Shown here piece by piece: positions 8,851 through 17,874 of a stretch of 34,541 bases of DNA. Position numbers and translations under genes: made by a program. This stretch comes from UMGS1225 sp034086705 (GTDB lineage: Bacteria > Bacillota > Clostridia > Oscillospirales > CAG-272), in the NCBI GenBank assembly GCA_034086705.1, contig JAXDZV010000065.1, forward strand, positions 1 to 34,541, in the 5' to 3' direction. The notes beneath the pieces are model-generated. The model saw only the letters and a list, made by a program, of their open reading frames with translations, was not told the DNA's origin and made no database searches. Every line of letters begins with the position of its first letter. The first letter of the stretch is position 1.

Positions 8851-9063
8851 TCATTGCTCGCCTGCAACAACCTCATTGCGCTCCCTGAACAAAAGGGAGA
8901 TGCACCACAGACCCGCAAGCGCCACAACGGTGTATATAATACGGGAGATAACCGCAGCCTGACCGCCGCAGATCCACGCCACAACATCAAACTGAAAAAT
9001 ACCAATAGAACCCCAGTTTAATGCACCGATAATGGTTAAAATTAAAGCGATCCGATCCAGCAT
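8851..9063 (-). CDS. DUF378 family small membrane protein (YuzA-like)
   Basis: A 70-residue protein with two hydrophobic helices and the DUF378 signature: MLDRIALILTIIGALNWG, then GIFQFDVVAWI, then a second helix. Function unknown; the family is widespread in Firmicutes. The start at 9063 is chosen because GGCGG lies a few bases upstream and the family begins at this methionine; the longer frame to 9111 adds an atypical basic tail. It is monocistronic or the last gene of a short unit, with a clear terminator. Confidence 0.88.
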   Translation of the reverse strand: MLDRIALILTIIGALNWGSIGIFQFDVVAWICGGQAAVISRIIYTVVALAGLWCISLLFRERNEVVAGEQ

Positions 9064-9153
9064 TTTTTGTCCGCCTTTCCATTTTTTAATCAAAGACAGC
9101 GAAGCATTCACACTTCGTCCGTCTCAGATTCAGTATCCGCAAAGCGGTGACAT

Positions 9154-10218
9154 TTATGCATTTGGCTCGCTCGGCTGCGAATCGGCCGTCACATTTTCAA
9201 AATGAATATCTGCAGAACCGGCTTGCAGATTTACAGAAATAACTTTCCGCACCTCTGGAGTTTCTCCGTTTTCTGTTGTTATATCTTGAACATTTTGAGG
9301 CGTATCCGTTACCGGAGACTGCGTTTGCTGCTCTGCTTGTTCCCGTTGCCGCAGCATCTCTTTATAGTAATCCGGCAAATCAGAGTACGGGCTCGCCTTT
9401 TCTTCCCCTTGCACAATAAACATGCCGTTTCCGGTAGAAAGATCTAACCAATACTCTTCTCTTTGCCCGGTAAGGCCGAGGTTTAAAGCAGCTTTACTCC
9501 CTTTGATCGTCAAATCTCCCGTTGTAAATGCTCCTGCAGCTACCGTTGCCCCGTCACACTGAAACGTGCTGCTGTTACAGGACACAGTCTTCATCTCGGC
9601 TTTTGCGCCGTCGCGCAACGTGAGTGCAATTTGCGAACTGGTTTTTACATTTTCTAAAGAAACTCTATCCGCAACGGCAAGCAGACGCAAATCACAGGAA
9701 CATACAAAATCTCGCAGGGAGATTGAACCGTCCTCTGTTTCGCATGAAATGACTTTTACGCGTGACTGTGTCGGCAGATATACCCTAACAACCTGTTCAT
9801 CCGAAGACACCTTCGAATATGCAAGATAGTCACGTAAACCATGAAACGAAAAATTCCCCTCTTTGACATTGTCAAAAAATGCAAAAAATTGTGAGCGATT
9901 GGTGATTTGCAGCATACGGTTGGTCTGCGTAATGTCAAAAGTTCCGGTTTTAAAGTTGACAAGATCGATGCGCGAGGTATCGTCCGTACTCTGACATATT
10001 TCAACATCTGCGTGATTAAAGGAAAGAATCAAACGGTCAATGGTTGTATCTGTGAAAGAGTAGGTTTGCACATTTTCTGTTTCGCCCGGCTGCGTCACGG
10101 TAGTATATAAACTGATTCCCTGCTTCTTCGCCTGCGAAGATGCAACGCACGTCAAAATAAACCCTGTCAATACCAAAAGCAATGCAACACCCAAAAAAAT
10201 GACCGAAGCAGGTTTCAC
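9154..10218 (-). CDS. DUF4097-type membrane-anchored beta-repeat protein
   Basis: A 354-residue protein with one N-terminal transmembrane helix (about 5-26) and an extracytoplasmic region rich in short beta-strand repeats. These include ISCETEDGSISLRDF, LRLLAVADRVSLENV, IALTLRDGAKAEMKTV and TFTTGDLTIKG-like segments. This is the pattern of DUF4097/adhesin-like parallel beta-helix proteins. The start is a GTG at 10218 inside a GTGA overlap with the upstream stop, with GGGGAGG 10 nt before it; the longer frame to 10296 is a read-back into the upstream gene. It is translationally coupled to the HAAS-type gene. Families like this are linked to envelope stress sensing; the role here is unproven. 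Confidence 0.75.
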   Translation of the reverse strand: MKPASVIFLGVALLLVLTGFILTCVASSQAKKQGISLYTTVTQPGETENVQTYSFTDTTIDRLILSFNHADVEICQSTDDTSRIDLVNFKTGTFDITQTNRMLQITNRSQFFAFFDNVKEGNFSFHGLRDYLAYSKVSSDEQVVRVYLPTQSRVKVISCETEDGSISLRDFVCSCDLRLLAVADRVSLENVKTSSQIALTLRDGAKAEMKTVSCNSSTFQCDGATVAAGAFTTGDLTIKGSKAALNLGLTGQREEYWLDLSTGNGMFIVQGEEKASPYSDLPDYYKEMLRQREQAEQQTQSPVTDTPQNVQDITTENGETPEVRKVISVNLQAGSADIHFENVTADSQPSEPNA

Positions 10219-11183
10219 TTGCGATACACCTCCCCTCTTACATACCCGTAAAACTCGGGAACGGTTCGGCAAAAGCAACGGATGAACGCCATCCATTTAT
10301 GCAGAAGATACGGCATCAAACGCAAAGATGCATTGTACAGCAAAATGCCCCCTATCATCGTAAAACCTGCAACCATTATCCCCAGGCCAATTTCATCCAA
10401 ACCTTTCGGCAAAACCAAAAACAGCTGCAACAGTCCATAAATCAACCCCACCAGGGAAATAGCACAGCCGCCGCCAATCCAAACCAACATCGCTACAAAC
10501 AAAGCAGGAATTAAAAAAGCAATACCGCCCAAAACAGCCAAAAGCCCTACGGCACAAAGCAACAGCGCCAGTCCCCACAATGGACTGGTTGCCCAAAACA
10601 AATTTTTAAAGCGCTTTTGCTGTTCTGCTGTTGGCGTTCCGCGCCAGGTCTTATAATAAAACGGCGAATGCACGCGCTTTTTTTTCGGGGGAGCTTCTTC
10701 TGCTGTGGGAAACTGCGGCATAGATGCCGTTCTCTCCTGCACACCGCGTTCAATTTCTGCAGCTTCTTCTTCCGTCACTGCTGATACATATTGCTCAGCC
10801 GAGAATGAAGAGTGTTGGAAAAGCTGTTGGCGATCCACCGTAATCGTCTGCGCTTCTGCAGCTAACGGATTCTGTGATTTCGAAGCATCCGGCTGCATCG
10901 CTACGGCTTCTTCTTTTTCCACGCCGGAAAGATCCAAATCCTGCCGTGTTTGCATGGCATCCAGCGGCGGCGTATGCTGCGGTGCGTTAAACGCTGCCTT
11001 TACCGCAGATTCTGCCAAAGCTTGCGGACCACCGCAGGCCTGCACTTCTGCGGAAAGCTCACGGTCGGTCATAGCATCAAATTTTTCACGATAATACTGC
11101 GTGTGCAGTTGTATTTGCTCCGGTGAAAGACCAGCTTCCGAAAAACGGGTCTCCAAATAGCGATACAGCAAAGCTCTGTTCAC
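10215..11183 (-). CDS. HAAS/DUF1700-type membrane protein
   Basis: A 322-residue protein. The N-terminal about 65 residues form a HAAS-like helical domain (LLYRYLETRFSE, LHTQYYREKFDAM, GGPQALAESAVKAAF). A low-complexity acidic linker (70-160) and a basic PKKKR segment follow, then three or four hydrophobic helices (about 190-290). The start is a GTG at 11183 with AAGGAGG 7 nt upstream. HAAS proteins usually pair with a PadR-type repressor and with DUF4097 proteins; the DUF4097 partner follows immediately, but no PadR gene is visible. Probably an envelope sensor pair; the function is inferred from the pairing only. Confidence 0.72.
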   Translation of the reverse strand: MNRALLYRYLETRFSEAGLSPEQIQLHTQYYREKFDAMTDRELSAEVQACGGPQALAESAVKAAFNAPQHTPPLDAMQTRQDLDLSGVEKEEAVAMQPDASKSQNPLAAEAQTITVDRQQLFQHSSFSAEQYVSAVTEEEAAEIERGVQERTASMPQFPTAEEAPPKKKRVHSPFYYKTWRGTPTAEQQKRFKNLFWATSPLWGLALLLCAVGLLAVLGGIAFLIPALFVAMLVWIGGGCAISLVGLIYGLLQLFLVLPKGLDEIGLGIMVAGFTMIGGILLYNASLRLMPYLLHKWMAFIRCFCRTVPEFYGYVRGEVYRK

Positions 11184-11229
11184 AGTTTATCCTCCTTGTT
11201 TTTTCTTTTGCAAAAAAGCAAAGGATTCG

Positions 11230-11258
11230 TTGCAAACGCGGTGGATATATGATATACT
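11230..11258 (+). promoter_or_regulatory. promoter of trmB
   Basis: A TTGCAA -35 (11230-11235), a 17-nt spacer and a TATACT -10 (11253-11258) give a leader of about 115 nt to the trmB ATG. It lies in the divergent region shared with the HAAS-type gene. Confidence 0.78.
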
Positions 11259-11380
11259 GATTGCACCGTGTCCGCACTGAAATGCAAATTGGCTTCTTTT
11301 TACGAAGAACACACATGCCGAAATTGCGCAAAAGGACAGATTTTTTGTTTATTATACCACCGAAAGGACAAAAGTGCAAT

Positions 11381-12034
11381 ATGAGAATGCGAAAAAAAAA
11401 GCATGGCGCGGAGCGGATTGCCGCACTGTCTTATTTGCTCGCAACACCGCAAACGCTATATGCGCAACGCGACAATTTACAAGCTTTGTTTGGAAATGAC
11501 CATCCTGTTTCTCTGGAAATTGGCTGTGGGAAAGGCAGTTTTATTGTGGAACTCGCCCGCCGCTTTCCGCAAAGAAATTTTATCGCAATGGAACGCGTCA
11601 GCGACGTCATTTTGACCGCCATGGAGTGTTGTGCCCGGGCCGGTCTTTCTAACATTCGCTTCTTAATCGCAGATGCGCAATTTCTGCCAGATTATTTTGC
11701 CCCCGGATCCATACAAACGATTTATCTCAACTTCTCAGACCCTTGGCCCAAAAAAGGGTATGCTAAAAGGCGGCTCACGCATGCCAACTTTTTGAAATTG
11801 TATCGAGATATTTTACCACAAGGCGGCACGATCCAGTTTAAAACCGATAACCAAGAGCTTTTTATGTTTTCCTTAGAGCAGTTTACCGCATGTGGTTTTG
11901 CGCTATCGGAGATCACAGATGATTTGCATGCGAGCCAGTGGCAAACAGACAATATTGAAACAGAATATGAAAAAAACTTCTCATCCAAAGGTTTTCCGAT
12001 TCATCGCTGCGTTGCGACGATATTGCCACTTTGA
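11381..12034 (+). CDS. trmB: tRNA (guanine-N7-)-methyltransferase
   Basis: SAM-dependent methyltransferase that makes m7G46 in tRNA variable loops; 217 residues from the chosen start. Seen: MRMRKKKHGAERI opening, the SAM-binding motif LEIGCGKGSFIVELA, the acidic MERVSDV strand, the TrmB hallmark NFSDPWPKKGYAKRRL (substrate/catalytic region), then the FKTDN motif and an EYEKNFSSKG tail. The start at 11381 has AAAGGA upstream and matches the family; the open frame extends back to 11261 but without family similarity. It is one of only two plus-strand genes here. Confidence 0.96.
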   Translation: MRMRKKKHGAERIAALSYLLATPQTLYAQRDNLQALFGNDHPVSLEIGCGKGSFIVELARRFPQRNFIAMERVSDVILTAMECCARAGLSNIRFLIADAQFLPDYFAPGSIQTIYLNFSDPWPKKGYAKRRLTHANFLKLYRDILPQGGTIQFKTDNQELFMFSLEQFTACGFALSEITDDLHASQWQTDNIETEYEKNFSSKGFPIHRCVATILPL

Positions 12035-12055
12035 TGTGCATAATACGCACTATAG

Positions 12056-12107
12056 AAAAAAGAATGGATCCCGGCAGGAGATTACTTGCCGGGATCCATT
12101 CTTTTTT
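12056..12107. terminator. bidirectional terminator between trmB and asnB
   Basis: A perfect 16-bp stem (12061-12076 with 12087-12102, 10-nt loop) is flanked by A-run and T-run, so it can stop transcription on both strands. It separates convergent trmB (+) and asnB (-). Confidence 0.95.
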
Positions 12108-12118
12108 ACGGGGTTTTG

Positions 12119-13696
12119 TTATTTTCCGCTATCTCCATAGTTGGATAGGACGCGCGCAGAAGGATCGTTTACATCGCATCCGCTCCAAGAACGATTTGGC
12201 ATCCAAAAGTCAACAATCATCTCAGACTGGCCGGGATAAAATTTTTCAAATAATTCCCGATACAAAAGCGATTCTTTGGTAAACGGCGTTGCGTGCGTAT
12301 AACGCTTGCTTCTCTGTGCAAATGCGGTATCTGTGTAATATTCCTCCGCATAAGCCTTCAGATCGTCAACCATGGAATGACCAACTGCATCGGAAAAAGC
12401 AGCTTTTTCACGCATCAAAATCGAATGAGGCAGATAATCCCCCTCAAAAGCATGCCGCAATAGGTATTTTCCAATGCCATAGGTGTTGCACTTGCGCTGC
12501 GGATCAATCGCCATAACATATCGTACAAAATCCAAATCACCGAAGGGAACCCTGGCCTCAAGTGAATTTACGGAAATACAGCGGTCAGCACGCAACACAT
12601 CATACATATGCAATTCCCGGACGCGCTTTTCGGATTCCCGTTGAAACGCCTCCGCAGAAGGAGCAAAATCTGTATACTTGTAGCCAAACAGCTCATCCGA
12701 TATTTCACCGGTCAACAAAACGCGTATGTCCGTATTTTCATGGATCCATTTGCAAAGCAAATACATGCCCATGCTTGCACGAATCGTCGTAATATCATAT
12801 GTCCCCAGAAGATGCACCACATCCTCTAACGCATCCAATACCTGCTGCTTTGTCATAATAACTTCGATATGCTCACTACCGATGTGTGCAGCAACCTGAC
12901 GTGCATACTTCAAATCAATTGCATCTGTATCCATTCCGATGGCAAATGTTCGAATCGGCTTGTCACTCTGTCTTGCCGCAATGGAACAAACCAATGAGGA
13001 ATCCAGCCCGCCGGACAGCAAAAATCCAACTTTTGCATCTGCAACAAGACGCTTTTGCACACCGGCAATCAGTTTTTCGCGAATATTTCGACACACCGTC
13101 TCAAGGTCGTCTGCACATGTCTGTGTAACCTGTGTAATATCCGTATAGGGTGTAAAAACACCGTCTTTATAGTAATGGCCGGGAGGAAACGGTAAAATAC
13201 GATCACACAATCCCGTCAAGTTCTTTGCCTCACTTGCAAAAACAATCACGCCCGCATCATCAAAGCCGTAATATAAAGGGCGAATCCCGATCGGGTCGCG
13301 TGCAGCAATATAGCTGTCCGTCTGTACATCGTAAAGAATCATCGCAAATTCTGCGTCCAAGCGCCGAAACATGTCAACGCCGTATTCTTTGTACAAAGGC
13401 AGAAGCACCTCGCAGTCGGAACCGCTGACAAATTCATATTTGTCTGATAGCGCTTCCTTCCATTTCTCATAGCCGTAGATCTCTCCATTGCACACGACAA
13501 AACTTCCATCTCGCTCAAACGGCTGCATACCAGTTGGCGTCAAACCCATAATTGCCAACCGATGAAACCCGAGCAAACCACGACCCGTATCTGCTATACG
13601 CGTATCATCCGGACCACGCGTAATTGTGCGGTCAAAGCATGTACGGAGAACGTCCGGTTTTTGACAAACATCACAATATCCGATAATAGAACACAT
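12119..13696 (-). CDS. asnB: asparagine synthase (glutamine-hydrolysing)
   Basis: ATP-dependent conversion of aspartate to asparagine using glutamine nitrogen; 525 residues, close to the usual length. The N-terminal Ntn glutaminase has catalytic Cys2 (MCSIIGY, exposed after Met removal), RGPDD and NGEIYGY. The C-terminal synthetase has the PP-loop SGGLDSS (228-234), LLTGEISDELFGY and SLEARVPFGDLDFV. The start at 13696 has GGGAGG 6 nt upstream; the frame back to 13711 begins with a TTG adjoining that ribosome site and is rejected. A T-box leader precedes it, implying control by uncharged tRNA-Asn. It lies downstream of glnN and the ammonium channel, which supply its glutamine. Confidence 0.95.
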   Translation of the reverse strand: MCSIIGYCDVCQKPDVLRTCFDRTITRGPDDTRIADTGRGLLGFHRLAIMGLTPTGMQPFERDGSFVVCNGEIYGYEKWKEALSDKYEFVSGSDCEVLLPLYKEYGVDMFRRLDAEFAMILYDVQTDSYIAARDPIGIRPLYYGFDDAGVIVFASEAKNLTGLCDRILPFPPGHYYKDGVFTPYTDITQVTQTCADDLETVCRNIREKLIAGVQKRLVADAKVGFLLSGGLDSSLVCSIAARQSDKPIRTFAIGMDTDAIDLKYARQVAAHIGSEHIEVIMTKQQVLDALEDVVHLLGTYDITTIRASMGMYLLCKWIHENTDIRVLLTGEISDELFGYKYTDFAPSAEAFQRESEKRVRELHMYDVLRADRCISVNSLEARVPFGDLDFVRYVMAIDPQRKCNTYGIGKYLLRHAFEGDYLPHSILMREKAAFSDAVGHSMVDDLKAYAEEYYTDTAFAQRSKRYTHATPFTKESLLYRELFEKFYPGQSEMIVDFWMPNRSWSGCDVNDPSARVLSNYGDSGK

Positions 13697-13950
13697 AAAA
13701 TGCCCTCCCAAAATATCAATCTTACAGCATCGGGTAGGGCAAGTGCTGTACTCGCGGTGCCACCTATCCTTTTCTCTTTGCGCTCAATATGAGCCTGTCA
13801 TAATAACGGATGACTCCCGGCGTACCTACTAAGGATTTTTCCCGTTCAGTTTGCAGCTTGCTCGGTGTTTTTCTCGCGTGCCGTGTGATACGGTTCTCAG
13901 CTTGCCCGCACTCTCTGTGCACACGCCAACGCGATACTTTTCCGAACTCA
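13697..13950 (-). promoter_or_regulatory. T-box riboswitch leader of asnB
   Basis: The minus strand carries the T-box sequence AGGTGGCACCGCG (13765-13753) downstream of a structured stem I region (about 13950-13800). AAC triplets that could serve as an Asn specifier occur at 13846-13844 and 13895-13893; which one is used is not resolved by eye. The T-box bulge is flanked by TAGG and CCTA that can form the anti-structure. Two competing structures are visible: a 7-bp hairpin (13750-13744 with 13729-13723) with no U-run, and a helix pairing TGCCCTACCC (13741-13732) with the ribosome site GGGAGGGCA (13709-13701). Confidence 0.88.
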
Positions 13951-13968
13951 AACGCTTTTGTTTTTTAC

Positions 13969-15690
13969 TTATTCTTCATCTTGTAATGCGTCGTAGCCTT
14001 CCTCGCCCGTCCGCACCTTGACAACATTTTCCACGTCGTAGACAAAGATTTTTCCATCTCCGATATGCCCGGTGTACAATACTTTTTTCGCTGTTTCAAT
14101 GACACGACGTACGGGAACTTTACTCACCACAATATCCAACTGAATTTTCGGCAAAAGTGTGGATTCCACCGCGATACCACGGTAATATTCCGGCTTGCCG
14201 CGCTGTTGCCCACATCCGAGCACATGAGAAAGGGTCATACCTGTAATACCGATTTCCGTCAAAGCTGCCTTCAGTGCCTCAAATCGAGACTCTTTGCAGA
14301 GGATTTCAATCTTCGTAAACTTTGGCTGTACACCGTCCGTTCCCTCAAAAGATGGAACTCGCTTGACCGGAATGGCTTCCGCAGCAGGAACATCCCCCGT
14401 TACCTGTACAGGCGCAGTTTCCGTTTCCGCTGCAGCCGTATCCGGCAGCATTGCGAATCCACTGTAAGCAGACAGCAACCCATGCTCGGTTACATCCAAT
14501 CCTTCAATCTCCTCCGCTGCTTCAACCCGCAGGCCGATCGTATGTTTGAGCAGCAAGAATACGACTGTAATGATAATCCCAACAAAAGCAGCTACACTGA
14601 CAACTCCCAATGTCTGCACGCCGAGAAAATGCCATCCGCCACCATAAAATAAACCCTTTTCGGTAGAAACACCCGTTGCAAAAAGACCGGTCAATATCGT
14701 TCCCAAAGCACCGCACACACAATGTACGGAAACAGCACCGACAGGGTCATCAATCTTTGCAATCTTATCGAAGAATTCTACAGAGAAAACAATTACCACA
14801 CCAAAGATCAATCCCATGATTGCAGCGCCCAGCGGGCTGACTGCATCACAACCTGCAGTAATACCGACAAGCCCCGCAAGTGCGGCGTTGTAGGTCATAG
14901 ATACGTCCGGCTTACGGTAACGAATCCATGTCAGAATCAGTGTGGTGCAGCAGGCAACCGCTGCCGCCAAGTTCGTATTGAAGAAAATGAGCCCGGCACT
15001 GAGAAGCTTCTCATCAGAATCCATCCCAACCGTAGAAGCGCCGTTAAATCCAAACCAACAGAACCAAAGGATAAATACACCAAGCGCTGCCAGCGTCAAA
15101 TTATGTCCCAAAATGGCCCGCGGTTTCCCGTCTTTGCCGTATTTTCCGATACGCGCCCCAAGAATCTTCGCACCAATCAATGCACAGACACCGCCAACCA
15201 TATGGACCGCTGTAGAACCGGCAAAATCATGGAATCCAAGCTCTGCGAGCCATCCGCCGCCCCAGATCCAGTGGCCTGAAATCGGATAAATCAACAAGGA
15301 GATTGCGGCGGAATATATGCAGTATGCACTGAACTTTGTGCGTTCCGCCATCGCTCCGGAAACAATAGTTGCAGCCGTGGCACAAAACACGGTCTGGAAG
15401 ATGGCAAACGCCCACAACGGAACACCCTGCGGCAAAATAGCTGTATAATCCTTCGCAATCAGCGGATCGAACCAACCTATTAGAGCAGTTCCGCTGCCAA
15501 ACATTAAACCAAATCCTACAAGCCAAAAACATGGGGTACCAATACAAAAATCCATCAAGTTCTTCATCAGGATATTGCCGGTATTTTTCGCTCTGGTAAA
15601 GCCTGCCTCACACATGGAAAAGCCTGCCTGCATAAAAAATACCAACGCTGCGCCAAGCAAAACCCAAATCGTATTAACTGCACTGTACAT
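13969..15690 (-). CDS. amt: ammonium channel Amt fused to a C-terminal PII (GlnB/GlnK) domain
   Basis: A 573-residue fusion. Residues 1-400 are an AmtB-type channel for ammonium uptake, with about 11 membrane helices, the opening ALVFFMQAGFSMCEAG, and the twin pore histidines in PISGHWIW and GAVSVHCVCG. A variable linker (about 400-456) leads to a complete PII domain (457-573). The PII part has T-loop GCGQQRGKPEYYRG with the Gln and Tyr of the canonical loop, B-loop TGHIGDGKIF and the VRTGEEGYDAL tail. PII normally plugs Amt as a separate trimer, so here the regulator is built in. The start at 15690 has AAAGGAG 7 nt upstream; the longer frame to 15741 is rejected. It lies 59 bases after glnN. 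Confidence 0.93.
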   Translation of the reverse strand: MYSAVNTIWVLLGAALVFFMQAGFSMCEAGFTRAKNTGNILMKNLMDFCIGTPCFWLVGFGLMFGSGTALIGWFDPLIAKDYTAILPQGVPLWAFAIFQTVFCATAATIVSGAMAERTKFSAYCIYSAAISLLIYPISGHWIWGGGWLAELGFHDFAGSTAVHMVGGVCALIGAKILGARIGKYGKDGKPRAILGHNLTLAALGVFILWFCWFGFNGASTVGMDSDEKLLSAGLIFFNTNLAAAVACCTTLILTWIRYRKPDVSMTYNAALAGLVGITAGCDAVSPLGAAIMGLIFGVVIVFSVEFFDKIAKIDDPVGAVSVHCVCGALGTILTGLFATGVSTEKGLFYGGGWHFLGVQTLGVVSVAAFVGIIITVVFLLLKHTIGLRVEAAEEIEGLDVTEHGLLSAYSGFAMLPDTAAAETETAPVQVTGDVPAAEAIPVKRVPSFEGTDGVQPKFTKIEILCKESRFEALKAALTEIGITGMTLSHVLGCGQQRGKPEYYRGIAVESTLLPKIQLDIVVSKVPVRRVIETAKKVLYTGHIGDGKIFVYDVENVVKVRTGEEGYDALQDEE

Positions 15691-15749
15691 GTCAAAGCTC
15701 CTTTCATTTCTCCGATTACCGCGGATGAGGCACCACCGCAAAACGTTTG

Positions 15750-17846
15750 TTATTTAACGCCGAAAAGCAAATCGCCATAGGTCGGGAAAGGCCAGTACTC
15801 CTTTGCTGTCAGCGTTTCCGCTTCATCGCACACTACACGCAATTCTGCCATCTTTTGCAAAATGACATCACGGATCATGCACGCCGCCTCCGTTACATCG
15901 GTGATGGTTGCATAGGTGATTTGGGCCTGTTCCAAAGCTGTTGTTGCAGCATCGATTTCATCGGTGAGTGCAGAGAGTCTTGCGATTGTATTCTTCTCAT
16001 ATTTGCTTGCAACGCCGGGCAAAACGCTCTCCTTCGCCGCGAGGTTTTTGGCAAGGGTGCCGGCATATCCTTCCACAGCAGGCAAAATTTCTTTGCGTAC
16101 CATATCAACCATTGTGCACACCTCAATATTTACGCTCTTACAGTAGTTTTCCAACGTAATCTCATACCGTGATTGAATCTCTGCCGGCGTAAATACTTTC
16201 AGCGAAGTAAGCATGTCTGTATTTTTCTTTTCCAGGATAGCCGGTAAAGCATCCGGTGTGGTACGCAAATTCAAAAGACCGCGCTGCTCGGTTGCTTCTT
16301 TAATCCAGCTTTCATCGTATCCGTTGCCGTTGAAAATGATACGCTTGTGGTCTTTGATAGTCTTTTTAATCATTTCATGCAGACTCGTCTCAAAATCTTC
16401 CGCGCCCTCCAAACGGTCTGCATAAACACGCAGCGACTCTGCAACCGCTGCATTGAGCATAAGGTTTGCGCAAGCAATGCTGTTGGAAGACCCAAGCATC
16501 CGGAATTCAAATTTATTACCGGTAAAAGCAAAGGGGGAAGTACGATTCCTGTCTGTGGTGTCACGGAAGAAGCGTGGCAAAACATGTACGCCGAGCTTCA
16601 TAACCGTCTTCTCCGCAGCGTTGTACGGTGTATCGTTTTCAATTGCATCCAGCACGGCAGTCAGCTCATCTCCGAGGAACATGGAAACAACAGCCGGCGG
16701 TGCTTCATTAGCACCCAAGCGGTGATCGTTGCCAGCCGTTGCAACAGACAGACGCAACAGATCCTGATAATCATCCACAGCCTTTATGACAGCACACAAA
16801 AACAGCAAAAACTGTGCATTCTCATACGGTGTTTCTCCAGGTGTCAAAAGATTTACACCGGTATCAGTTGCCATAGACCAGTTGTTGTGTTTTCCGCTGC
16901 CGTTTACGCCTGCAAATGGTTTTTCATGCAGCAGGCAAACTAAGCCATGCCGCGCGGCAACTTTTTGCATGATCTCCATGGTTAACTGGTTATGATCCGT
17001 AGCTATATTGGTCGTGGAATAAATGGGGGCAAGCTCATGCTGTGCAGGAGCCACTTCGTTGTGCTCCGTCTTTGCGAGGATACCAAGTTTCCAAAGTTCC
17101 TCGTTGAGATCTTCCATATATGCAGCAACCCGCGGTTTTATAACACCGAAATAATGGTCATCAAGCTCCTGCCCTTTTGGCGGTTTCGCGCCAAACAGCG
17201 TACGACCTGTAAAAATCAGGTCCTTGCGCTTTTCATACATCTCGCGATCTACCAAAAAGTATTCTTGTTCCGGGCCAACAGAGGTACGCACATACTTAAC
17301 ATCTGTATTGCCAAACAGGCGAAGAATCCGAAGTGCCTGCTTGTTGAGGGCCTCCATGGAGCGCAGCAGCGGCGTTTTTTTGTCAAGTGCCTCCCCGCCG
17401 TAGGAACAAAATGCCGTTGGGATACACAATGTTTTCCCTTTTACAAATGCATAAGAGGTAGGGTCCCATGCAGTATAACCACGTGCTTCAAATGTCGCAC
17501 GTAACCCGCCGGAAGGAAAAGACGATGCATCCGGCTCTCCCTTAATGAGCTCTTTACCGGAAAACTCCATGATCACACGTCCGTCGGAAGCGGGTGTAAT
17601 AAATGCATCATGTTTTTCCGCTGTGATACCGGTCAGTGGCTGAAACCAATGTGTGAAATGTGTAGCGCCTCTTTCAATCGCCCATTCCTTCATCGCCTCC
17701 GCAACTGCATTTGCTACATCCAAATTCAACCGCGCACCTTCGTCAATCGTCTTGCGCAAAGACGCATACACCTTTGCCGAAAGCTTTGCCTTCATCACTC
17801 TGTCATCAAAGCACATGCAGCCAAAATAATCGGATACCATTTTCAT
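15750..17846 (-). CDS. glnN: glutamine synthetase type III
   Basis: ATP-dependent glutamine synthesis from glutamate and ammonium. It is 698 residues, the size of type III (GSIII) enzymes rather than the roughly 450 of type I. Seen: FTHWFQPLTG near 80, an EFSGKELIKGEPDASSFPSG-like N-domain, VGPEQEYFLVD (metal site), AQHELAPIY, NGSGKHNNWS and the C-terminal TGNKFEFRMLGSS. AAGGAG lies 8 nt before the ATG. First gene of a glnN, amt-PII, asnB series, behind a strong promoter and an attenuator-like leader. It makes the amide donor used by AsnB downstream. Confidence 0.96.
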   Translation of the reverse strand: MKMVSDYFGCMCFDDRVMKAKLSAKVYASLRKTIDEGARLNLDVANAVAEAMKEWAIERGATHFTHWFQPLTGITAEKHDAFITPASDGRVIMEFSGKELIKGEPDASSFPSGGLRATFEARGYTAWDPTSYAFVKGKTLCIPTAFCSYGGEALDKKTPLLRSMEALNKQALRILRLFGNTDVKYVRTSVGPEQEYFLVDREMYEKRKDLIFTGRTLFGAKPPKGQELDDHYFGVIKPRVAAYMEDLNEELWKLGILAKTEHNEVAPAQHELAPIYSTTNIATDHNQLTMEIMQKVAARHGLVCLLHEKPFAGVNGSGKHNNWSMATDTGVNLLTPGETPYENAQFLLFLCAVIKAVDDYQDLLRLSVATAGNDHRLGANEAPPAVVSMFLGDELTAVLDAIENDTPYNAAEKTVMKLGVHVLPRFFRDTTDRNRTSPFAFTGNKFEFRMLGSSNSIACANLMLNAAVAESLRVYADRLEGAEDFETSLHEMIKKTIKDHKRIIFNGNGYDESWIKEATEQRGLLNLRTTPDALPAILEKKNTDMLTSLKVFTPAEIQSRYEITLENYCKSVNIEVCTMVDMVRKEILPAVEGYAGTLAKNLAAKESVLPGVASKYEKNTIARLSALTDEIDAATTALEQAQITYATITDVTEAACMIRDVILQKMAELRVVCDEAETLTAKEYWPFPTYGDLLFGVK

Positions 17847-17874
17847 CTGCTCTTCTCCTTTTCTGTTATTTTAT

